Shown piece after piece: positions 9,301-17,827 of a stretch of 48,022 bases of DNA. A program made the position numbers and the translations under genes. The notes beneath the pieces are model-generated. The model did no database searches and was not told the origin of the DNA. It saw only the letters and a list, made by a program, of their open reading frames with translations. Every line of letters starts with the position of its first letter. Position 1 is the first letter of the stretch. The stretch lies in assembly GCA_037442505.1 (NCBI GenBank), contig JBBIPZ010000010.1, positions 32,553-80,574 on the forward strand, written 5' to 3'. The stretch is from JBBIPZ01 sp037442505 [NCBI: Deltaproteobacteria bacterium]. GTDB lineage: Bacteria > CALINM01.

Positions 9301-10251
9301 ATGCAAAAGATACTTATAGGCATTAGCAGCTGTCTTTTGGGCGAAAAGGTTCGTTATAATGGTGAGCACAAAAAAGACCCCTATATAACCGAAACATTAA
9401 GCAATTTCTTTGAATGGTATCCAGTATGTCCTGAAGTAGGCTCGGGACTGTCTATACCAAGAGAACCAATGCGCCTTGAACAACAAAAAGATGTATCAAT
9501 TCGTCTTGTAACTATAAATACGAAAAGAGACTATACAGATTTACTGACTAATTTTTCTGAACAAAAAGCAAAATCGCTAACAAACGAAAATATTTGTGGT
9601 TTTATTTTTAAAGGAAGGTCTCCAAGTTCTGCAATATATGACGCAAAAATATACAACGAAAAGGGCGTTGTAATAAAAAAAGGGGCTGGTATTTTTGGGG
9701 CAACTTTTGTGAAAAATTTTCCATTAATCCCGGTTATAGATGATGGCAGGCTACACGATCCCAAACTCAGGGATAACTTTTTTGAAAAGGTGTTTTGTTA
9801 TAAAAGATGGTTAGAAACTTTAAACCTTGATAAAACAGTTAACGGATTAATTAAATTCCACACTAAGCATAAGTTGATATTAATGTCTCATAGTGTTAAA
9901 CATTACAATTTGCTTGGGAAAATGTTATCCAATACAAAAATTTACTCTAAAAACGAGCTTTTTAGTGAGTATGGAAAACATTTTATGGCTGCGTTGTCGT
10001 ATATTGCTACGACAAAGAAACATCTCAACGTGTTAATGCATTGTATGGGGTATTTTAAAAAGCTGCTTACTTCTGATGAAAAATCTGAACTATTAGAAAT
10101 TTTGGAACAGTTCAGGCTTGGCTATCTACCATTGATAGTTCCTGTTACGTTAATCAAACACTATACGAGAAAATATAAACAACCCTATCTCTCTGAACAA
10201 TACTTTTTAAACCCTTATCCTTTAGAACTTATGATAAGAAACCACCCTTGA
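9301..10251 (+). CDS. TudS-like (DUF523) protein fused to DUF1722
   Basis: The N-terminal half is a DUF523 domain: 'ISSCLLGEKVRYNGEHK', 'VCPEVGSGLSIPRE' and 'CGFIFKGRSPSSA', with cysteines 11, 43 and 99. In the DUF523 enzyme TudS, three such cysteines hold a [4Fe-4S] cluster used to desulfurate thiouracil. The C-terminal half, from about residue 180 ('LIKFHTKHKLILMSHS'), is DUF1722, a domain found alone or fused to DUF523. A role in sulfur removal from modified pyrimidines is known for TudS; for the fusion it is inference. It is cytoplasmic, with no signal peptide. No ribosome site precedes the ATG, which sits six bases after TATAAT. Confidence 0.85.
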   Translation: MQKILIGISSCLLGEKVRYNGEHKKDPYITETLSNFFEWYPVCPEVGSGLSIPREPMRLEQQKDVSIRLVTINTKRDYTDLLTNFSEQKAKSLTNENICGFIFKGRSPSSAIYDAKIYNEKGVVIKKGAGIFGATFVKNFPLIPVIDDGRLHDPKLRDNFFEKVFCYKRWLETLNLDKTVNGLIKFHTKHKLILMSHSVKHYNLLGKMLSNTKIYSKNELFSEYGKHFMAALSYIATTKKHLNVLMHCMGYFKKLLTSDEKSELLEILEQFRLGYLPLIVPVTLIKHYTRKYKQPYLSEQYFLNPYPLELMIRNHP

Positions 10252-10276
10252 GAAATGCTTATTAGTAAGCTAAAAT
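10248..10276 (+). promoter_or_regulatory. aspA promoter with an inverted repeat in the spacer
   Basis: TTGAGA (10248-10253) and TAAAAT (10271-10276) are separated by exactly 17 bases. The spacer contains a 14-base inverted repeat, GCTTA-TTAG-TAAGC (10257-10270), abutting the -10 box, placed like a repressor operator. The ATG (10285) lies eight bases after the -10 box and no Shine-Dalgarno is present, so the aspA message is probably leaderless. The -35 box overlaps the stop codon of the upstream gene. Confidence 0.6.
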
Positions 10277-10284
10277 TATAAATC

Positions 10285-11664
10285 ATGACAACATTCAGAA
10301 AAGAGACTGATTTTTTGGGAGAGGTTTTAATCCCCGCAAATGCTTATTACGGAATAAATTCTTTCCGTGCATCTCAAAACTTTCCAATATCTAATTTAAA
10401 AAATCATCAAGAGCTAACCAAAGCGATCGCTTTAATTAAAATATCAGCCTTTAAGCTTTTCAAAGATTATAAAATTTTTGATACAGATATTTGTGAAACC
10501 GTAATTCAAGCTGGAACAGAATTTTGCGATGGCTTATTCGACAATCATCTGATAGTAGATGTTTTTCAGGCGGGGGCAGGCACTTCTTTGCACATGAATA
10601 TTAACGAAATCATAGCCAATAGAGCTAACGAACTCTTAGGAAAACCTTTGGGAAGTTATAATCCTATCCATCCAAACGATACTATAAATTATGCACAATC
10701 AACTAATGATGTAATCCCAACAGCGATGAGAATATCTGTTATAAAACTTTCTGAAAATCTGTTTAAAGCTTTACACCAACTTTCTGGAACCTTTCTATCC
10801 AAAGGAGATGCCTTCAAAAATCTCATAAAATCCGGCAGGACGCATCTTTGCGACGCCACACCAATCACATTGGGGGATGAGTTTTATGCCTATGGCATCA
10901 CACTCAAGAAAGAGATTGAGCATATACAAAATACTTTGCTTTCGCTTCACGAGGTTGGAATATCAGGCACAGCAACGGGCTCAAGTATTAATGCGCCTGA
11001 AGTTTATAAGAAGCATATTATCGATTACCTTAAAAAGGAAACAGGAATTAATCTAAAACTTAACCCAAGTCTTTTCGAAGCGATGCAAAATCAGGGCGAC
11101 TTTTCTCATTTTATGGGCTCCTTAAAAGCTTTATCGCTGAACTTGACAAGAATTTCAAATGATATCAGACTTTTATCTTCAGGGCCCAATACAGGTTTTA
11201 ACGAGATTACCTTACCCAAAGTTCAGGCTGGCTCTTCTATTATGCCCGGCAAGGTTAATCCATCGATTCCAGAAATGTTAACCATGCTCTGTTTTTATGT
11301 ATGTGGGATGGAGGAAACAGTTGGGATGGCTGTACAGGCAGGGCAACTTGAACTAAACGTTATGATGCCAATTATAGCCCACGCTACCCTAACTTCTATT
11401 GAGTATCTTACAAATGCAATAAAAGTAATGAACGACAGATGCGTAAAAGGTATCCAAGCAAACGAAACTAAACTCAAAGAGTACGCATATAAAAGCTTAG
11501 GGTTAGCTACAGTGCTTAATCCTGTATTGGGTTACGAAAAGGTAGCAAAGTTAGTAAATCAGGCACGAGAACAAAACAAAACCATAATCCAGCTTATCAA
11601 AGAAAATAAGCTTTTAAATGAAAAAAAGTTGACGGCTCTAATCAAAAAATCTTTAAAAGGTTAG
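10285..11664 (+). CDS. aspA: Aspartate ammonia-lyase (aspartase)
   Basis: The enzyme deaminates L-aspartate to fumarate and ammonia. The 459 residues match the fumarase/aspartase superfamily from end to end: 'NINEIIANRANELLG', 'HPNDTINYAQSTNDVIPTA', 'GRTHLCDATPITLG' and the signature 'GSSIMPGKVNP' in the catalytic loop. Aspartase is favoured over class II fumarase by the 'FRKETDFLGE...IPANAYYGI' start and by 'GLFDNHLIVDVFQAGAGTS', but close family members are hard to separate by eye. It can feed fumarate to respiration or the TCA cycle. Its 3' end overlaps the convergent symporter gene by four bases. Confidence 0.88.
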   Translation: MTTFRKETDFLGEVLIPANAYYGINSFRASQNFPISNLKNHQELTKAIALIKISAFKLFKDYKIFDTDICETVIQAGTEFCDGLFDNHLIVDVFQAGAGTSLHMNINEIIANRANELLGKPLGSYNPIHPNDTINYAQSTNDVIPTAMRISVIKLSENLFKALHQLSGTFLSKGDAFKNLIKSGRTHLCDATPITLGDEFYAYGITLKKEIEHIQNTLLSLHEVGISGTATGSSINAPEVYKKHIIDYLKKETGINLKLNPSLFEAMQNQGDFSHFMGSLKALSLNLTRISNDIRLLSSGPNTGFNEITLPKVQAGSSIMPGKVNPSIPEMLTMLCFYVCGMEETVGMAVQAGQLELNVMMPIIAHATLTSIEYLTNAIKVMNDRCVKGIQANETKLKEYAYKSLGLATVLNPVLGYEKVAKLVNQAREQNKTIIQLIKENKLLNEKKLTALIKKSLKG

Positions 11665-13097
11665 TTTTTCTTAAGCCAGCTTGCCACAGGAACTACAATA
11701 AGTGGCAATAATATACCCATCACACCAACAAAGGGTATTTTTGACGGATTAAAATTGTAATAAAAAGAAAAAGATATAGTCACGGCAATGCCAGTTATAG
11801 TCCCAGCCAATGCTCCAAAAGCATTAACCTTTTTACTAAAAAGTCCATAAATATAAGGAGCGAGGAAGCTTCCTGATACAACGCCCCACGATAGCGCCAT
11901 TAAAGAGAGTATTATCGTAGGTTTTTTCATTGCAATAAAAACAGAAAACACAATAAATGCAAACGAAAGCAGTCTTAAAACAATCATCTGTCTATTATCG
12001 TTTTTAAAATAATCGAGATCCCCCAGTAGATCAACACAAACGGCTGAGCTTGAGACTAAAACAAGGGATGACAACGTTGACATAGATGCAGATAATACCA
12101 GTAATAGAATTAATGCAGCAACCCACGCAGGAATGTAGTTAGAAATCAACTGGGGTATAACCAGGTCTGGATTAGGTTTCATCAGCACTGGATCTACAGG
12201 AACGGTTTTAAAAAAAATAGGGGTCATTGCTCCTGCTAAGTAAGCACCACCAGCAATAATCAAAGCAAACATTGATGAGATATACATTGCAGGCTTAATT
12301 GAACTTTCATCTTTAATTGCATAAAATTTCTGTACCATTTGAGGCAAACCCCATGTCCCAAGACTCGTTAGTAGAGTCAAAAACAATATCGAGACAAAAC
12401 CTTTTCCACCCCATAACGAAACATAATCTTGATTAATTTCTTTGAGTTTAACTGTCAACCCAGTCACACCACCTACCATTGAGTTTGTCAACAAATAATA
12501 AAGCATTAAAAATACACCCATAATCATTATAAAACCCTGTATGAAGTCAGTTAAAGCAACCGCGTGGTATCCACCCATAATAAGATAAACAGTTGTTAAA
12601 CCAGCCATTAAAAATAAAGCATAAATATATGGCATCTTAAACACCGTTTCAAAAAAGTAACTCAATCCCATATAAACGGAAGCAGAGTACGGGACTAAAA
12701 ACACAAATATTATTATTGCAGCCAAATATTTGTACCGAGGGAAATTATATCTTGCTGCCAGAAATTCTGGCATAGTCCTTGCGTTATACATAGCTGTCAT
12801 TTTCCTTGTTCTTTTTGCAAGAACTTTCCATGCTAAATAGCTTCCAATTACCGCATTTCCAACTGCGATCCATAACGCAGACAGCCCAAAGTTAAAACCA
12901 ATTTTCCCAGCATAACCAATAAATAAAACTGCCGAAAAATATGTCGTGCCGTAAGCAAATGCTGAAAGCCAGGGGCCAACACTTCTATTACCTATTACAA
13001 AATCGTTTACAGTTTTCGTTTTAAAGAAACCAACAACACCTGCAAAAAGCATAATAATAGCAAATCCTAAACAAAACCATAACTTTGTCATTTCCAT
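11661..13097 (-). CDS. Sodium:solute symporter (SSS/PutP family)
   Basis: This is a 478-residue inner-membrane protein with about 13 transmembrane segments. The pattern 'VNDFVIGNRSVGPWLSAFAYGTTYFSAVLFIG', then 'ARTMPEFLAARYN' and 'LTDFIQGFIMIMGV', is characteristic of the SSS family, including the Na+-site region. The substrate cannot be read from sequence; proline, pantothenate and carboxylates are all transported by relatives. The start has an AAGGAT site. It is the last of a minus-strand run with the Crp/Fnr regulator and the isochorismatase-like hydrolase, which hints at regulated uptake of a small organic compound. Confidence 0.9.
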   Translation of the reverse strand: MEMTKLWFCLGFAIIMLFAGVVGFFKTKTVNDFVIGNRSVGPWLSAFAYGTTYFSAVLFIGYAGKIGFNFGLSALWIAVGNAVIGSYLAWKVLAKRTRKMTAMYNARTMPEFLAARYNFPRYKYLAAIIIFVFLVPYSASVYMGLSYFFETVFKMPYIYALFLMAGLTTVYLIMGGYHAVALTDFIQGFIMIMGVFLMLYYLLTNSMVGGVTGLTVKLKEINQDYVSLWGGKGFVSILFLTLLTSLGTWGLPQMVQKFYAIKDESSIKPAMYISSMFALIIAGGAYLAGAMTPIFFKTVPVDPVLMKPNPDLVIPQLISNYIPAWVAALILLLVLSASMSTLSSLVLVSSSAVCVDLLGDLDYFKNDNRQMIVLRLLSFAFIVFSVFIAMKKPTIILSLMALSWGVVSGSFLAPYIYGLFSKKVNAFGALAGTITGIAVTISFSFYYNFNPSKIPFVGVMGILLPLIVVPVASWLKKN

Positions 13098-13140
13098 AAC
13101 TATCCTTTCTTTCTACCTGAAGTTAGATGATATGAGTGTT

Positions 13141-13707
13141 TTATTTCAAATATGGTAGCATCGTTTTAAATTCATCAGTACCAGCACGTTCTAACCATTT
13201 AAATATTAAAATTTCAGTAGAAGTGAGTGATGCCCCCATCAACTCCATGTTCTTTATCCCCATCTGCCAATCAATTTTCGTCCTGCTGCCTACCGCATCT
13301 ACTGGTACATAAACATTTTTACCTGCCATTATTAAATCATAACACGTTTGTAAAACACAAATATGGCTTTCTATACCAATCAATACAACATCTCGTTTAT
13401 TTACAATGTCAATCGCTTCTTTAAAACCATCCGCACAAACGCCTGAAAAACAACTTTTTACGATAGGTTTATAATACTCACCAAGTGCATCTTTTACAGT
13501 AAGATTTGTAGGTCCAATACCTTTAGGATACTGTTCAAACACGATAATCGGATATTTTTTCAGTGCAAAGTAGCGTATCAAAAGACTACTTTTAGCAACA
13601 ACCTTCTCAGCAATCTCACTTTTAAATGCCTTTAAAAGGTTATCCTGAATATCAACAACAACAAGTACTGTATTTTCTTTTTCCGGGAAAAAAGGTTTTG
13701 ATACCAT
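13141..13707 (-). CDS. Isochorismatase-family cysteine hydrolase
   Basis: The 188-residue cytoplasmic protein keeps the Asp-Lys-Cys triad of the isochorismatase/nicotinamidase fold: D19 in 'VVVDIQ', K84 in 'PIVKSCFSG' and C117 in 'GIESHICVLQTC', with the usual cis-peptide region before the Cys. The size and 'ESHICVLQT' suit the YcaC-like subgroup, whose substrates are mostly unknown. True nicotinamidase would show metal-binding histidines near D19, and I do not see them. It lies 26 bases after the Crp/Fnr gene with a GGGAGG site. Confidence 0.85.
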   Translation of the reverse strand: MVSKPFFPEKENTVLVVVDIQDNLLKAFKSEIAEKVVAKSSLLIRYFALKKYPIIVFEQYPKGIGPTNLTVKDALGEYYKPIVKSCFSGVCADGFKEAIDIVNKRDVVLIGIESHICVLQTCYDLIMAGKNVYVPVDAVGSRTKIDWQMGIKNMELMGASLTSTEILIFKWLERAGTDEFKTMLPYLK

Positions 13708-13733
13708 AATGTTAACCTCCCTTAAATCTCTCT

Positions 13734-14369
13734 TTATTTAACATAAGTGAATATCTTAAAACCGTTTTTGTCGTAATCTATAACACCTGCTTCTTTAAGT
13801 ATCTTGAGCTCTTTATTTAAATTTTCTCTGGAACATCCTACCAACGAAGCAAGCTCTTTCTGTGAAAAGCTATGAGGTATCTCGAGATAACTACCTTTAT
13901 TGACGCCACAGTGTTCAGCTATCTTTAGCATTCTGTTGAGTATTCTGTTTGGCAGACTTAAAAAAACTGTATCTTCTGCAAAATTATTTGTATCTCTTAT
14001 GCGCTCTGACAAAATCTTAATAATATCAATGAGTAGTTCAGGATTGGTTTTCAAATGATTAATAAAAATTTTGCCATCTAATTCGTAAAGTTTTGTTTCA
14101 TTGACGGTTAGGGCACACGCAGAACGAGGCTTTTGGTCTATGACAGACATTTCTCCAAAAATATCACCTTCGTGAAGTATCGCGAAAACGAGCTCTTTTC
14201 CATCTTCAGAGTAGTTTATTATTTTAACGATGCCGCTCGATATCAAGTAAACTTTATCCCCCGGATCATCTTTATAAAACACACATGCATCACTTTCGTA
14301 ATTTTTAATCCTCCCTTTGGCCACAAAAAGAGGCTTTAAATCTTTCAAAAACGTTTTAAATGTTTCCAT
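13734..14369 (-). CDS. Crp/Fnr-family transcriptional regulator
   Basis: The 211 residues have an N-terminal cyclic-nucleotide-binding-like beta-roll ('GDKVYLISSGIVKIINY', 'GDIFGEMSVIDQKPRSA') and a C-terminal winged helix ('SFSQKELASLVGCSRENLNKEL'). The roll contains 'FGEMSVIDQKPRSA', close to the CAP phosphate-binding cassette, so a nucleotide ligand is possible. The N-terminus lacks the cysteine cluster of FNR, so it is not an O2-sensing Fe-S FNR. It begins with a GGAGG site 37 bases after nfo. Its likely targets include its own downstream genes, but no operator is identifiable. Confidence 0.92.
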   Translation of the reverse strand: METFKTFLKDLKPLFVAKGRIKNYESDACVFYKDDPGDKVYLISSGIVKIINYSEDGKELVFAILHEGDIFGEMSVIDQKPRSACALTVNETKLYELDGKIFINHLKTNPELLIDIIKILSERIRDTNNFAEDTVFLSLPNRILNRMLKIAEHCGVNKGSYLEIPHSFSQKELASLVGCSRENLNKELKILKEAGVIDYDKNGFKIFTYVK

Positions 14370-14406
14370 AAAATTAAACCTCCAAGCTTCTACCTTGATA
14401 TTTATA

Positions 14407-15240
14407 TCAGATATTTTTTGCAGTGAAAAGTTTTTTTAACACCTGTAAATTTTTTTCATCAGCATAATCTTCTTTTGGTGTCTCGAGAATATATGGCAGG
14501 TTTCCAAAAAATTGATGATGTAGCAGATTAAAAAATCCTATTTCCCCTATCTCTCCATCTCCTATATGCTCATGCCTATCGATTTTTGAATCAAGAGGTT
14601 TTTTTGAATCATTTGCATGTATTAGCCTGATCTTTGGAAGCAAATTGTTTTTTTCAAGTAAAAGATGAAATTTTTCAACTTCTTTTTCGTCTCTGATATC
14701 AACCCCAGATGCAAAAAGATGGCATGTATCAAAACATATCCCGACCCTATCGCCAAAGCCATCAATAATCGCAACGATTTCATCTATGTTTTTTCCCCAG
14801 TCATTTTTCTCTCCAGACAGGTTTTCTATCAAAATCACACCATCTTTTGTAGCGTCGATTACCAATTTTATTGCTTCTCTAATTCTGCTTATTCCATTAA
14901 CGTTGTTAGACGAGCCGGGATGAATAACATAAAATTTTATTCCCAACTTACTCATAATTTTCATATCAAAAACTGCCCTGTTAACAGATTTCTCAAATAG
15001 TTCTGGATTTAATGTCGCAAAATTTAGCAAATATGGTGCGTGAACATTGCAAAATTTATATGCTTTTACCTTTTCTTTGAATATTGTTATTTTATTGTCG
15101 TCTGGCTCACTAACCTTCCAGACACGTGGAGACCCCAAAAATATTTGAAAACAATTGATTTTTAATCTTTCAGCTTCAGCAAAAACGGAATCAATTCCAC
15201 CCGATACAGATAAATGCACACCCAATAATAACTCTTTCAT
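14407..15240 (-). CDS. nfo: Deoxyribonuclease IV (AP endonuclease)
   Basis: This enzyme cleaves DNA 5' of abasic sites in base excision repair with a trinuclear zinc centre. The 277-residue TIM barrel shows the family metal-binding blocks: 'VHAPYLLN', 'HPGSS', 'ENLSGEKNDWG', 'GICFDTCHLFASG', 'HANDSKKPLDSKIDRHEHIG' and 'ILETPK'. Its ATG shares one base with the slt stop (TAATG), which indicates coupling. It shares the window with a second base-excision enzyme, the uracil-DNA glycosylase near 47.5 kb, though not its operon. Confidence 0.95.
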   Translation of the reverse strand: MKELLLGVHLSVSGGIDSVFAEAERLKINCFQIFLGSPRVWKVSEPDDNKITIFKEKVKAYKFCNVHAPYLLNFATLNPELFEKSVNRAVFDMKIMSKLGIKFYVIHPGSSNNVNGISRIREAIKLVIDATKDGVILIENLSGEKNDWGKNIDEIVAIIDGFGDRVGICFDTCHLFASGVDIRDEKEVEKFHLLLEKNNLLPKIRLIHANDSKKPLDSKIDRHEHIGDGEIGEIGFFNLLHHQFFGNLPYILETPKEDYADEKNLQVLKKLFTAKNI

Positions 15241-17108
15241 TACTGCTCCTGTTGTTCTTGAATTTTGTTCTGGTAGAGTTTTTTATAAATCAAGTAACTT
15301 TTCATAACCTTTTTTACATAGTTTCTTGTTTCACCAAACGGTATGTCCTCAACAAATTCATCTTCGTCCTTATAGTGTTTTTTCAGCCAACTGTTAACCC
15401 TGTGTTCACCGGCATTATAAGCAGCAACAGCATAATAGTAGTTTTTATACATCTTTAAAAGTTTAGAAAGATACTTTATCCCTGCCTTGATGTTATTTTC
15501 GGGCAAATAAATATCTTTTAACTTTTTTGTTTTCAAATAACGAAAAGCAGTGTCAGGCATTAGCTGCATAAGTCCTACTGCTCCGACAATTGAAGTGTCG
15601 TTTAGATTAAATCTGCTCTCTTCTCTCATTACCGCCAAAACTAAAAAATTATCAACTTCTTCTTCCTTAGCTATATTTAACACGTAATCTATATATGCAA
15701 GCGGATAAGAATAACTGTTAATATCATTAAACACCTCTGCTAATCGAATTAGAGTTGAATAATCCGATACGCTCTCTAACAATTTTGCAAATAAAGGCAA
15801 ATATTTTTTGTCTATTTGTTTGCCAACTGCTTTTATTTCTGCTGATACAAAGTTATTTAAAGACAGCCTATTAAGACTTTCAGCCCTTAAATAGGCAGTT
15901 TTGAGCATTTCAGGCAAATTGTTAGGCTGGATTATATTCACATCATTGTTACTACTAACGTCATATCCGAGGTTTAATTTGAAAGCATAATAGCTTTTAC
16001 CACCTTTTAATTTTAAAAAGTAAGTTTCGCTACTTTGTCCTTGATATTCTCTAATTTTACCAAGCCAAAAATAGATTTTATCTTCATCTTTAAAACGTTG
16101 TTCATTTAAAATCTCTTTAAGATGTATCTCTGCTTCGGGGTAATTTTCTGTAGTTATATTTAACCAGGCAAGATACCAGAGTATTTCTGATTTCTTTTCT
16201 GGAAATAATATTAATAACCTTTTCAAACGATTAGTTGCGTTTAAAACCTTATTTTCTCTCCTTTCCAATTCTGCAAATCGAATATGAAGATTATATAAAC
16301 CTTTTTCTTCTTGTCCGGATAGACGACTAAATACTATTTCTGCAGCAATTCTATCACCTATACGTAAAAATGCATCTGCAAGAATTATCTTCGCTTCTCT
16401 AAGTGGCAAATAAATAAGACGTCTTATTGCTGCATTATAGTTTCTTACAGAAAAATACGCTTTGCCTAATAGAAACTTTAATTCATCATCAAAATTGTCA
16501 TTTTCTTCGATTACCTTTATAATTTTACGATAGTTTTTCTTAAGAAGAGCATTATTTAAGCCTTTTAAAATCTCCTCTTTTGTTAGAAATATGCCATAAG
16601 CTTTCAGTTTTTTATAAATAGTATCAATATGTTGTCCACCATTTAAAAATACCTTTTTTGCTATTTCTGTAACCTGCTGTATATCACATTTCGCCAACTC
16701 ATCAAAATATAAAATTATAAGATCGTCATTATAACCAAATTTTGAATAGTAATCCTTTGTTAGCTCGATAGCCTGTTTACTATCATCCTTAATAGCAATA
16801 TTTACAGCATCTTTATACACATCTTTAATCAAAGGAAAAGTTTTGTAGTTGTTAATTATTTCTTGTAAGTGTTTCCTTGCTTCTTGATTATTACCTTGTT
16901 TTATATGACACCTGGCAAGGTCATAAAGCACATAATCTCTTAGTATATAATCGCTCTCCGTTAAAGTACTTAATAACTTAGTAGCTTCATTACAACTATC
17001 TTTCTCTATGTAATTTCTTGCAGTTTTATAAAGTTCGTTCAAATCCTGTGCATTAACCTGCATTGTTAACAGCAAAAGCAAGAAAATACTTGTAAACAGA
17101 GACCTCAT
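15240..17108 (-). CDS. slt: Soluble lytic murein transglycosylase (Slt70-like)
   Basis: The 622-residue periplasmic enzyme cleaves peptidoglycan to 1,6-anhydromuropeptides. A signal peptide (MRSLFTSIFLLLLLTMQVNAQ) is followed by about 450 residues of helical repeats (TPR/superhelical, as in the Slt70 ring). The C-terminal SLT domain has 'MREESRFNLNDTSIVGAVG', where the Glu is catalytic, 'GLMQLMPDTA' and 'AYNAGEHRVNSWL'. The 'FGETRNYVKKVM' tail is also typical. The start ATG has no Shine-Dalgarno but lies eight bases after a -10 box, so the message may be leaderless. It probably leads an operon with nfo and perhaps the downstream regulator, hydrolase and symporter. Confidence 0.92.
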   Translation of the reverse strand: MRSLFTSIFLLLLLTMQVNAQDLNELYKTARNYIEKDSCNEATKLLSTLTESDYILRDYVLYDLARCHIKQGNNQEARKHLQEIINNYKTFPLIKDVYKDAVNIAIKDDSKQAIELTKDYYSKFGYNDDLIILYFDELAKCDIQQVTEIAKKVFLNGGQHIDTIYKKLKAYGIFLTKEEILKGLNNALLKKNYRKIIKVIEENDNFDDELKFLLGKAYFSVRNYNAAIRRLIYLPLREAKIILADAFLRIGDRIAAEIVFSRLSGQEEKGLYNLHIRFAELERRENKVLNATNRLKRLLILFPEKKSEILWYLAWLNITTENYPEAEIHLKEILNEQRFKDEDKIYFWLGKIREYQGQSSETYFLKLKGGKSYYAFKLNLGYDVSSNNDVNIIQPNNLPEMLKTAYLRAESLNRLSLNNFVSAEIKAVGKQIDKKYLPLFAKLLESVSDYSTLIRLAEVFNDINSYSYPLAYIDYVLNIAKEEEVDNFLVLAVMREESRFNLNDTSIVGAVGLMQLMPDTAFRYLKTKKLKDIYLPENNIKAGIKYLSKLLKMYKNYYYAVAAYNAGEHRVNSWLKKHYKDEDEFVEDIPFGETRNYVKKVMKSYLIYKKLYQNKIQEQQEQ

Positions 17109-17116
17109 ATTGTTAT

Positions 17117-17145
17117 ATTTTAAACTAATAGCTGATCATTTTAAA
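17117..17145 (-). promoter_or_regulatory. Promoter of slt, probably leaderless
   Basis: On the minus strand TTTAAA (17140-17145), a 17-base spacer and TAAAAT (17117-17122) lie upstream of slt. Only eight bases separate the -10 box from the ATG at 17108, and no Shine-Dalgarno is present. Confidence 0.5.
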
Positions 17146-17162
17146 CCGCTTTATAAATTTTC

Positions 17163-17212
17163 TTGACTTTTTTTGCTCTGATGGTATTAAGTATAATATA
17201 AAATGTGAGGTA
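17163..17212 (+). promoter_or_regulatory. Promoter and ribosome site of the GNAT gene
   Basis: TATAAT (17192-17197) is a perfect -10 box but has no good -35 at 17 bases. An alternative pair is TTGACT (17163-17168) with TATTAA (17185-17190), spacer 16. A GAGGTAAG ribosome site (17207-17214 region) precedes the ATG at 17219, so unlike several neighbours this gene has a conventional leader. Confidence 0.45.
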
Positions 17213-17218
17213 AGAACA

Positions 17219-17779
17219 ATGAATCTAAGCTTATACAGAAAGTTTGTTAGCTTAAACAATCAATCTAAGGTGTTGCTGCGTCCTCAGCTAAAAGAAGATT
17301 ATGAAAACCTTTTAGACCTTTTCACGAATGCCCCCGAAGAGGATATTATTTTTCTTAAACAAAACGTTCGTGACAAGCAGCTGATTAAACACTGGATAGA
17401 GGAATTAGATTTAACCAGGGTGTTCCCATTACTTGCATTTCATGGGGATAAAATCATCGGCAATGCAACCCTACATTTTGGTAAAGATAGCCATCGTCAT
17501 TCTGCCCAGATAAGAATTTATATTAGACCGGAATATAGAGGTGTTGGTTTGGGCAGTATAATGATCAAAGAACTTATTGATATTGCTGCAAAATGTGGTT
17601 TAAAGATATTGTGGGCAGAGATAGTTCTGGAACAGTCTAAAGTGATAAAAGCATTTCTCGAGTTAGGTTTTACCTTAAATTGTGTTTTAAGGGATTGGTT
17701 CATAAGGTTAGATGGTAAAACTCATGATGTAGCACTAATGATCCATACTTTAGGGAAAAAGCAGGAACTGTCGTTTTAA
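17219..17779 (+). CDS. GNAT-family N-acetyltransferase
   Basis: The 186-residue cytoplasmic protein carries the acetyl-CoA-binding motif A, 'IRPEYRGVGLGSIMIKEL', with the R/Q-x-x-G-x-G/A pattern, and the downstream 'AFLELGFTLNCVLRDWF' typical of motif B. The substrate cannot be read from sequence; 'VLRDWFIRLDGKTHDVALM' resembles RimJ/RimL- and PhnO-like members acting on proteins or small amines. It is monocistronic, diverges from slt and converges with the DUF294 gene. Confidence 0.85.
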   Translation: MNLSLYRKFVSLNNQSKVLLRPQLKEDYENLLDLFTNAPEEDIIFLKQNVRDKQLIKHWIEELDLTRVFPLLAFHGDKIIGNATLHFGKDSHRHSAQIRIYIRPEYRGVGLGSIMIKELIDIAAKCGLKILWAEIVLEQSKVIKAFLELGFTLNCVLRDWFIRLDGKTHDVALMIHTLGKKQELSF

Positions 17780-17827
17780 AGAATTTATTACATACAAAGT
17801 TAAAAAAGCTTTCTGTAAAAACTAAAG

